From: a virus
Virus record (IMG/VR): IMGVR_UViG_3300047554_000347
Coordinates: 1 to 34,016 of that record
Strand: one strand, 5' to 3'
Length of the DNA: 34,016 nt
The notes under the pieces were generated by a model. It had not been told where the DNA came from and did not search any database. It worked only from the letters and a program-made list of their open reading frames with translations. The position numbers were made by a program, and so were the translations under genes. Each line of letters opens with the position of its first letter. Positions within the stretch are counted from its first letter, which is position 1. Shown here in pieces: positions 28,320 through 34,016 of the stretch.

Positions 28320-30869
28320 TTATCCAATTCTTGATTTTTGTTTTTCTGCGCGCTGTAATGCCAATACCAAATCCTGACCTCTCACAACAAATTCACCACT
28401 CAAATTCATGTTTCCGCCTGATCCTGTATCCATCATTGATTGCAATTTGTTTAATGGTGCAATAACCTCCGGATTCGATTTTGCGCCGGGGTATTCACCC
28501 ATTAATCCCATTGTTGGCCCCGATACAATACCACCTGCTGCAAACTTTGGAACCGCCGCAAATGCGCCTGTTGTCATTGCAACTGCTGATGCAATGAATG
28601 GCGCTAATAATGCCAAACCTGCCGGCCCTGCTGCGGCTGCCGCTGCTGTACCAACTTTGATCGAATCCGCTGTTGCCTGTGCTTGCTTTGATTTAATCGC
28701 CTGTGCGCCAAATAGTTTTTCAGCAATCGCCATGGCACCCATTTGAACCATAACCTTAGCAATTGCCAAACCTACCTGCTCCAAAATTGATGTGGCAGGG
28801 CCAAATGCACTTAAAATACTGTTCCCAATATCTGTAAAAATTGATGCCGTTGCATCGCGTAATGTTGCATATGATTGCGCAATTTGTTCCTGATAATATT
28901 GTAAATTTTTTAATCTTCTTTCATCCTGACTGTCCAATGTTGCCTGAACTTCATCACCTTGTGCTGTAATGTTTTCAAGTTCAATTTGATTCCATTTATC
29001 CTCTAATGCCTTTTTTTCTATTCTGTATTTATCAGTAATTGCAACTGTACTTTGTCCAAACCTTTCACGCAATGCAATTTGTGCCGCAAAATTTTCTTCT
29101 AAAATCATGTATTCGCGATCCTTTTGCGATAAATACATTGTTGCTGTTTCTTCGGCTGCGTTTACATTTTCTCGATTAATATCACCTAAAATCTTTTCAT
29201 AAGCATCACGCGCATCCTCCCCTGCCTTTGTTCTTTCTGCCTGAATTCTTTGTTCTTCTTTTAATGCGGCTTTTGCTGCTTCCGGATCATATGTTTTTGT
29301 CGGTTTTTTTGCTTTTTCAACAGGCTCAACCTTATTCAAATCAATGCCTGCTAAATCTGCTGTTTTCTTGATTAATTCATCAATGTTTTTTATTTCCTGT
29401 GCATTTACTTTTGCTCTTTCTTTTGCACCCGAAATTATTTCACTTGAATACAAACCGCGTGATGCACCCAATTTGGCGATCATATCATTTAGCGCACCAA
29501 ATGCCGTTGTTCCGGCATCCGCTTCACCTGTCTGCAATGCCAATTTTTTGGCCATCAATTCTTCGATCTTTGAATTTGCGGCCATTAATAATGACTTTTT
29601 TTGCAAAGATCCGATGTAATTATCAATTGATTTTTTGGCTGAATCGGTTCCGATTGTTTCCAATGTAATACCTTTCAAATATTCAGGTGACATCAGATTG
29701 ATCGCCTTTATTGCTTTCTTTCTTTCATCCAATGCAACAGCATGATTTTGCGCAATGCCTGATAATCTTCTTAATTCGCTTTCTTCTTTTGCTGTTGAAT
29801 TGATTGAATCCTTTTTTAGTTTGTTCAATTCCCCCTGCACATTTGTCATTTTGGTAAATACACCTTCCTGAATTAAATATGCTGCTGTCAAACCTGCAAC
29901 TAATGTTGTAATTGCTAAAATTGGATTAGCTGCCATTGCTGCCCATAATCCTTTCACCGCTTTTGATGCAACTGCGAATCCTGAAACAATATTTGATGAA
30001 ACCAATCCAATCCCGATCAATACAGGGCCAATGGCTGCTGCCAATGCGCCTAATACAACAATGACTGTTTTTGTTTCTGTTGATGTTGCTGATAAACTTG
30101 TGATAAAACTGTTCATGGCCTTCACAACCTTATTGACAACAGGCAACATTACCTGACCAAATTCATTTCCGACCTGCTTCAATCCTTCACCCAAAATTCG
30201 CATTTGATTGGCAACACCTCCACCTGTGCGTTCAAAATCACCCTGTGCATTTGTTGTCATGTCCATGATGTATTTGAACCTTGTCATGGTTTTTTCGGCC
30301 TGTGACATTTCGCTGAATGCTTTTTTGATTCCATTTTGGAATGCCCACATTTCAACATTTTGTTCTGTCATCACAATACCTAATCGCTTCAACGATTCGG
30401 TTTCACCTGTGAAAATTCCTGTCAATGCCGTATTGGCAACATCAATTGAAATATTTTTAAACGATGCCAAATCTCCGGCTAATCCAACCAATTGTTTTGA
30501 CATGTCTGCCGCTTGTTTGGTGCTTAATCCCATTGATGTGGCCATGTCACCAAAATTGGCTGCCATATCCAATGCTGATCCTTCCGCAATACCAAATGCG
30601 CGTAATGTTGTTTTGGCAAATGCCTGAACCTCTCCGGCTGATTCTTTGAATGCTACATCAACTTTGTTCAAAGATTCATTAAAATCCTTTGCAAAATTGA
30701 TCGCGGCTGTGCCTGCCAATGCCAATGGTGCTGTGATCGACAATGACAATGTTTTGCCAATATCTGATGCCGATTTGCCGAAATTCTTTAATTGCTTATC
30801 TGCCCTTGATAATGCGGCTTCCAATTCCTTTGAATCACCGCTTAAAAATACTTCTAATACATTTGCCAT
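28320..30869 (-). CDS. Tail tape measure protein
   Basis: An 849-aa protein, long, helical and Ala-rich. The start (MANVLEVFLSGDSKELEAAL, then LKNFGKSASDIGKTLSLSITAP) is the typical phage tape-measure opening. Hydrophobic segments occur at about residues 266-300 and near 745-790. Residues about 520-680 are a charged coiled coil (EEQRIQAERTKAGEDARDAY, YMILEENFAAQIALRERFG). The protein sets tail length; by the usual 0.15 nm per residue this predicts a tail of roughly 125 nm. It follows the assembly-chaperone genes, as expected. Confidence 0.92.
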   Translation of the reverse strand: MANVLEVFLSGDSKELEAALSRADKQLKNFGKSASDIGKTLSLSITAPLALAGTAAINFAKDFNESLNKVDVAFKESAGEVQAFAKTTLRAFGIAEGSALDMAANFGDMATSMGLSTKQAADMSKQLVGLAGDLASFKNISIDVANTALTGIFTGETESLKRLGIVMTEQNVEMWAFQNGIKKAFSEMSQAEKTMTRFKYIMDMTTNAQGDFERTGGGVANQMRILGEGLKQVGNEFGQVMLPVVNKVVKAMNSFITSLSATSTETKTVIVVLGALAAAIGPVLIGIGLVSSNIVSGFAVASKAVKGLWAAMAANPILAITTLVAGLTAAYLIQEGVFTKMTNVQGELNKLKKDSINSTAKEESELRRLSGIAQNHAVALDERKKAIKAINLMSPEYLKGITLETIGTDSAKKSIDNYIGSLQKKSLLMAANSKIEELMAKKLALQTGEADAGTTAFGALNDMIAKLGASRGLYSSEIISGAKERAKVNAQEIKNIDELIKKTADLAGIDLNKVEPVEKAKKPTKTYDPEAAKAALKEEQRIQAERTKAGEDARDAYEKILGDINRENVNAAEETATMYLSQKDREYMILEENFAAQIALRERFGQSTVAITDKYRIEKKALEDKWNQIELENITAQGDEVQATLDSQDERRLKNLQYYQEQIAQSYATLRDATASIFTDIGNSILSAFGPATSILEQVGLAIAKVMVQMGAMAIAEKLFGAQAIKSKQAQATADSIKVGTAAAAAAGPAGLALLAPFIASAVAMTTGAFAAVPKFAAGGIVSGPTMGLMGEYPGAKSNPEVIAPLNKLQSMMDTGSGGNMNLSGEFVVRGQDLVLALQRAEKQKSRIG

Positions 30870-30898
30870 GGTTCAAAATTAACGAAAAAACCAACCCA

Positions 30899-31605
30899 TT
30901 ATTTGGATTGGCTTTTTTCAATTTGTTTCATAAATGCCTGTAATTGTTCCGGTGTTGACTTTGGTGTGCCTTTATCCAAATACACATCCTGTGGCAATGG
31001 AAACAATTTATCAGGTGATATTATTTGACTGCGTTTTTTAGCTTGACTATTCACAATCATTGTGGAAACAAAACGGTGCATTTCCCATTGTAAATTCACA
31101 TTTACAGACCATGATTCCCCTAACAACGCGTTTTCCTTCCATGTATTCATCCAAAACTGATCCGGTGAAATCCCTGCCTGACCAATATAGAAATCAAGCA
31201 TTGAATTCCATGTTAGGGGTTTTTCGGCTTTGGGTTTTTTGTTGATTTCTCAACATTTCTGCGAACACCTGCATTTAGATCATTACCTAAAATTCGTGAT
31301 TGCATTAATGTTTCAACGATTAATTGAATGTTTGCCTGTTTTACATCCTCCATCCAATTTCCAACATCAAATTGATCGTAATCAATCACCTGTTTATTTT
31401 CCTGATCATATGCCAAAATACCTGCATAAATCATGGCGCGCAATGTGGTTAATGATAAACCTGCACCCAAAACTTTGTCAATTTCAGAAATTGAAAATCC
31501 TGCTGCATTTTCAAATGCCGCCCAAAAATTCATTGAAAAATGTAATGTGCGAACTTTACCGCCAAATTCTAATTGGCAATAACCGCGTTTGTCGTTTACT
31601 TGCAT
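30899..31605 (-). CDS. Tail assembly chaperone, -1 frameshift fusion (gpGT-like)
   Basis: If ribosomes slip by -1 at A-AAA-AAC (31240-31234), the 130-aa chaperone frame joins the next frame and ends at 30899, giving 235 aa: 124 residues from frame 1 then PKAEKPLTWNSMLDFYIG and the rest. The second frame is open from just upstream of the slip site, with a stop before it at 31249-31247, so the two frames overlap exactly where a shift is needed. Its downstream part (LDFYIGQAGISPDQFWMNTW) matches tail-assembly proteins that follow the first chaperone. A separate start at ATG 31201 (100 aa) is also possible. This mirrors lambda gpG/gpGT. Confidence 0.75.
31213..31605 (-). CDS. Tail assembly chaperone (gpG-like)
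   Basis: A 130-aa protein between the tail-tube and tape-measure genes. The start YCQLEFGGKVRTLHFSMNFW, a following helix (AAFENAAGFSISEID) and TTLRAMIYAGILAY identify the phage tail-assembly chaperone type (GTA gp10 / TAC-like). It holds the tape measure in an assembly-competent state. The last residues are Lys/Pro/Asn-rich and encoded across the slippery site. The leader TAAATCTAAT lies 11 bases before the ATG. Confidence 0.85.
   Translation of the reverse strand: MQVNDKRGYCQLEFGGKVRTLHFSMNFWAAFENAAGFSISEIDKVLGAGLSLTTLRAMIYAGILAYDQENKQVIDYDQFDVGNWMEDVKQANIQLIVETLMQSRILGNDLNAGVRRNVEKSTKNPKPKNP
31234..31240 (-). promoter_or_regulatory. -1 programmed frameshift site A-AAA-AAC
   Basis: In the chaperone frame the codons read ACA AAA AAC, so the heptamer is in the exact X-XXY-YYZ phase needed for a -1 slip. 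A weaker G-AAA-AAC lies 15 bases further on. The stop of frame 1 is at 31215-31213. Confidence 0.78.
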
Positions 31606-31636
31606 TTTTATTTATGATTAGATTTAAACATTTAAA

Positions 31637-31662
31637 CCCTACACCAAATTAATGATGTAGGG
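31637..31662. terminator. Hairpin after the tail-tube gene
   Basis: Arms CCCTACA and TGTAGGG (31637-31643, 31656-31662) form a perfect 7-bp stem. The T-run lies on the plus-strand side; on the minus strand only TTTAAATG follows. It may act as a partial terminator or stabilise the highly expressed tube mRNA. Confidence 0.5.
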
Positions 31663-31685
31663 ATTTTTTTATTGCAAATCAGTTA

Positions 31686-32096
31686 TTATAAATTAACTGA
31701 TTTTGTAATTGCACCTGTTAATGTGATTGTACCGCTAAATGTTACGGCTGCTTCCATTTCTGCTGATTGCTCTAATGATGAAACAAATCCCTGCGCTGTA
31801 TAAACTGAATCACCTGTTGTTGCTGTTCCAAATACACAAGTCACCTTTGTTCTTGCCATCAACAAATCCAACAATTGTTCTGCGTTGTTCGCATCAGAAT
31901 AATCAACTAATCCATCAAATGAAATTTCACCTGATTTCAATGCTGCTAATGATTCCGACCAACCTTGTGAATCTTTTGTTGTTGCATCGGCCATGTCGTT
32001 TGATACCGATAATGTGCATGATGTTGTGTGTCCTACTACTGTTTCACCAACTTTTAGTAATAGATTGGTTCCGTTAAATACTCCTGCTGTTGCCAT
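31686..32096 (-). CDS. Major tail tube protein
   Basis: A 136-aa tail-tube protein of the TP901-1 type. Features are NGTNLLLKVG near the start, HTTSCTLSVSNDMADATTKD (about residues 23-42), W.ESLAALKSGEISFDGLVDYSD (about 46-68) and a final beta region ending in TITLTGAI. These match the pattern of hexameric tube proteins. It is preceded by a TATATTTG promoter box and followed by a hairpin, consistent with high expression. The 148-aa gene upstream is a paralog. Confidence 0.88.
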   Translation of the reverse strand: MATAGVFNGTNLLLKVGETVVGHTTSCTLSVSNDMADATTKDSQGWSESLAALKSGEISFDGLVDYSDANNAEQLLDLLMARTKVTCVFGTATTGDSVYTAQGFVSSLEQSAEMEAAVTFSGTITLTGAITKSVNL

Positions 32097-32131
32097 ATTG
32101 TTTGTTAAATTTTATTCCCTTTTATTTTTGA

Positions 32132-32165
32132 CAAATATAAATAAAATGATTACACATTTTCCCAA
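32132..32165 (-). promoter_or_regulatory. Candidate promoter of the tail-tube gene
   Basis: Minus strand TTG (32165-32163), 23 bases, TATATTTG (32139-32132). The -7 box is perfect; the spacing is long, so confidence is moderate. It would raise expression of the tube gene starting at 32096. Confidence 0.45.
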
Positions 32166-32596
32166 TTGATATTTACATTTTCCCAATTACTAAAAACCAA
32201 ATTCCATGGCAACCGTGGTTCAAAATAAACACGGCCATCGATCACCATATCAACACCATATGAAACAGCATTTTCAGCCTCCGCAACCTGTTCAACATCT
32301 GTGACATATCCACCACCAAAATAAAACATTGATGCACCCTGAAACACAAATTTTGTGTATTTCTTTGTGATCAATAGATTTACCAATTCATTGTAATTGA
32401 ACTGATCTGAATAATCAACCAATCCTTCCAATCGAATTTTGGCCGTTCTTTTGCCTGCGATACCTTCGTACCAACCACCGGAATTTTTGTTGGAACATTG
32501 CGCCACATCCATTGACATTTGCAATATTGCATTTGTCGAATGGCCTATGGCAATATCATTATCATAAACAATGATGTTTGTTCCGCTGAAAATCAT
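32150..32596 (-). CDS. Second tail-tube paralog
   Basis: A 148-aa protein paralogous to the next gene: shared pattern FSGTNIIVYDNDIAIGHSTN, C-S-N-K-N-S-G-G-W-Y-E-G-I-A-G-K, R.EGLVDYSDQFNYNELV. It ends in a 7-residue repeat, NWENVNI then NWENV, from a duplication of acattttcccaatt (32154-32167 and 32175-32188). It may be a minor tube or tail-decoration protein placed at the tube's end. Its start follows the previous stop without a gap. Confidence 0.78.
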   Translation of the reverse strand: MIFSGTNIIVYDNDIAIGHSTNAILQMSMDVAQCSNKNSGGWYEGIAGKRTAKIRLEGLVDYSDQFNYNELVNLLITKKYTKFVFQGASMFYFGGGYVTDVEQVAEAENAVSYGVDMVIDGRVYFEPRLPWNLVFSNWENVNINWENV

Positions 32597-32959
32597 TTAT
32601 TTTTGATTTTTAGATTCCCATGGTAATGGTAAAACAACAATTGGCGGATTTACCATGTTTTCAATTGTTTTCACTAATTGATCCTGGATTTGAATCATAT
32701 CCAATGAATTTTCCAACCACCCAATTACCTGCGATTCAGTCAATTCAGCATATGGTGTAAAATCAGGTCCTGCAACCTCATTAAATGATTGCGCGCCATA
32801 CAAATCTGTGTAATACGATTCAAATTGTGCGCCATATCGCCAATGTACATTGACAACATAATCCTGCAATCCTTCATATGATGGTGCGCAATCTAATTGG
32901 ACAATTACCCATGAAAATTTGCAATCGCTTGGATTTATTTTTTTATAATTCGACATCAT
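32597..32959 (-). CDS. Small tail protein (DUF7936-like), copy 2
   Basis: A 120-aa protein with W.[IV]VQLD near its start, FTPYAELTESQVIGWLE (about residues 68-84) and PPIVVLPLPW near the end. The F-T-P-[YF]-x-x-[LV]-T-E-[SQ] to I-G-W block and proline-rich end match the 107-aa protein at 1089-1412. ATG 32959 is taken; ATG 32956 is equally possible, while 32962 is TTG. It overlaps the preceding gene by 17 bases. Confidence 0.75.
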   Translation of the reverse strand: MMSNYKKINPSDCKFSWVIVQLDCAPSYEGLQDYVVNVHWRYGAQFESYYTDLYGAQSFNEVAGPDFTPYAELTESQVIGWLENSLDMIQIQDQLVKTIENMVNPPIVVLPLPWESKNQK

Positions 32960-33338
32960 CAATGTTTAATTTAAATTCTACACCATCAACCCATCCTGAA
33001 AGAAAATCATAAATTTCCAATCCATCAGGATTCAAAACTTTAATTGGTTCAAAATCGAATGTTGACAAATTCAACCATTTTGATTGCTGCGCCAATTTTT
33101 TTGCACCTTCTTTGGTGAAATTATAGCCACCTTTTTCATTCAGAATCAAATTGCCATCTTTATCAACCGATGCATTATCCAATTTTAATTCTTCTGCCTT
33201 TTCGTTGTATTCATCCAAAATTGGCTTCAATCGTTCTGCAATTTTGATTAATTTTTTTTGTCCTTTCGTTTTGCCACCTTGCGCAAAATGATTCAATGCG
33301 CCAACAATAACGAATAATTCAGCATAACTTTTTTTCAT
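32943..33338 (-). CDS. Hypothetical tail-region protein (131 aa)
   Basis: A 131-aa charged, helical protein: MKKSYAELFVIVGALNHFAQ at its start, KIAERLKPILDEYNEKAEEL, then a DKDGNLILNEKGGYNFTKEG segment and an acidic end. The D..GN.[IL]..E.G.Y.[FY]..[ED]G pattern is seen in other phage proteins of unknown role. It is the first gene after the S74 fibre. Confidence 0.75.
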   Translation of the reverse strand: MKKSYAELFVIVGALNHFAQGGKTKGQKKLIKIAERLKPILDEYNEKAEELKLDNASVDKDGNLILNEKGGYNFTKEGAKKLAQQSKWLNLSTFDFEPIKVLNPDGLEIYDFLSGWVDGVEFKLNIDDVEL

Positions 33339-33360
33339 TGTTTTATTGATTTGATTTATA

Positions 33361-33394
33361 CAAATTTAGCACAAATCATTGCGCAAAATCGCAA
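33361..33394 (-). promoter_or_regulatory. Candidate promoter downstream of the S74 fibre
   Basis: Minus strand TTG (33394-33392), 23 bases, TAAATTTG (33368-33361). The -7 box overlaps the fibre stop codon and would start a transcript 15-20 bases before the 131-aa gene at 33338. The -33 trimer alone is weak evidence. Confidence 0.4.
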
Positions 33395-34016
33395 TTTGTT
33401 TTTTTAATGTTTCAATTTCACCTTGCTGATCCTGAATTGACTTGACTAATACAGGAATCAATTTGTTGTAATCCATTCCCCACAATTCAGATTGTGATCC
33501 TTTTGTCACCGCTTCCTGTACAATTTCATGCACATCCTGCGCAATGAATCCAATGGTTTGTTTGTATGATTCAGTCAACAAAATTTGATCGTTTGTGATC
33601 AATGAATTGTATTGGTTATACCGTACCGCGCGCAATTTCATGACCTCATTTAATCCATAATTCAAATCGACAACATCCTTTTTGATACGCGCATCTGAAT
33701 ATGTATCCCATGAATATGCTTTGGCTTTTTGATTAATGTTATTTAACATTTGAAAACCATATCCTGAATCCAATGTTGTTGATCCGAATGAAACACCTGA
33801 TGATGTAATAAATACAGCATTTGCGTTTGTATTTGCTCCAATATTTACATATCCATCATTGTAAATGTCTAATGTGCTTGTTGCTTGGATTCGCTTGATT
33901 GCTGCACCATAATTTGATGTATTTGTTTTGAATGTAATACCTGCTGATGTTGTATCATAAACATGGTATCCTTTCGATGGCGCACCAACTAATGTGTATC
34001 CTGTTGTATTTAACCA
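33366..34016 (-). CDS. Tail fibre with S74 chaperone, C-terminal part (gene wraps the junction)
   Basis: This is the C-terminal part of the gene starting at 1085; bases 33778-34016 repeat the left end. The last 115 residues are a peptidase S74 / endosialidase-type intramolecular chaperone: SDARIKKDVVDLNYGLNEVM, L[RK].V.Y.QY, IGFIAQDVHEIVQEAV, W.MDYNKLIPVLVKSIQ and a final coiled coil (QQGEIETLKKQIAIL). Such domains trimerise the fibre and cut themselves off, with the conserved Ser of SDARIKKD as nucleophile. The joined protein is 498 aa. The right copy encodes Ala where the left copy encodes Ser at 126-128. Confidence 0.93.
   Translation of the reverse strand, partial: WLNTTGYTLVGAPSKGYHVYDTTSAGITFKTNTSNYGAAIKRIQATSTLDIYNDGYVNIGANTNANAVFITSSGVSFGSTTLDSGYGFQMLNNINQKAKAYSWDTYSDARIKKDVVDLNYGLNEVMKLRAVRYNQYNSLITNDQILLTESYKQTIGFIAQDVHEIVQEAVTKGSQSELWGMDYNKLIPVLVKSIQDQQGEIETLKKQIAILRNDLC
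33778..34016. repeat. Right copy of 239-bp terminal redundancy
   Basis: Equivalent to bases 1-239 apart from c at 33905 instead of a at 128. See the left copy for interpretation. Confidence 0.95.

Noticed and set aside
30899-31201. The second tail-chaperone frame as an ordinary independent gene from ATG 31201
   Set aside because: The same frame is open upstream into the overlap with an in-phase slippery heptamer, so I annotated the frameshift fusion instead. An internal start cannot be fully excluded.
1-34016. tRNA genes, CRISPR arrays, insertion sequences, integrase and attachment sites
   Set aside because: No cloverleaf with tRNA consensus, no repeat-spacer array, no transposase or integrase motifs were seen when reading both strands.

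Overview
This window is a complete or near-complete tailed-phage genome, read as a circle. Bases 1-239 recur at 33778-34016 with one mismatch, and one tail-fibre gene runs unbroken across that junction, so the unique genome is about 33,777 bp. All convincing genes lie on the minus strand, so transcription runs from high to low coordinates. The sequence is AT-rich and starts lack Shine-Dalgarno sites. The best promoter has the Bacteroidetes form (TTG, 19 nt, TATATTTG), and the DUF4373-type replication protein also fits. The host is therefore probably a member of Bacteroidota, perhaps a flavobacterium or relative. No integrase, recognisable repressor, DNA polymerase, DnaB-type helicase, tRNA or CRISPR was seen.

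Layout in transcription order: 26.2-25.2 kb is a self-contained metallophosphoesterase unit with its own promoter and terminator. 25.1-23.6 kb is a cluster of small genes separated by hairpins and led by a winged-helix-like protein; a 49-bp element occurs upstream of two of them. 23.6-21.9 kb is a recombination block (Bet/RecT-type annealing protein, a partner protein, an SSB-like protein). 21.9-20.9 kb holds small genes. At 20.92-20.79 kb a strong promoter drives a structured leader with two hairpins whose loops are complementary, followed by replication genes (DUF4373 protein and partner). 19.3-15.8 kb is a tightly coupled operon of small proteins, many joined by ATGA overlaps and several too short for routine gene calling; it includes a VRR-NUC nuclease and a DUF3310 protein.

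The late region follows: ParB-like protein, small and large terminase, portal, a head-morphogenesis protein carrying an extra HExxH metalloprotease-like domain, prohead protease, HK97-type major capsid protein, a terminator, head-tail connectors, then a lysis cassette (two membrane proteins, M15 endolysin, unimolecular-spanin candidate), two fibre genes separated by a small protein, and, across the circular junction, two tail-tube paralogs, tail-assembly chaperones joined by a -1 frameshift site, tape measure and a distal tail protein. The HK97-type head, long tape measure and absence of sheath genes indicate a siphovirus-like particle.

No gene-free stretch exceeds 300 bases. The longest gaps are 26217-26378 (two hairpins, promoter), 25090-25220 (terminator, repeated element), 20787-20909 (structured leader) and 24093-24212 (repeated element).
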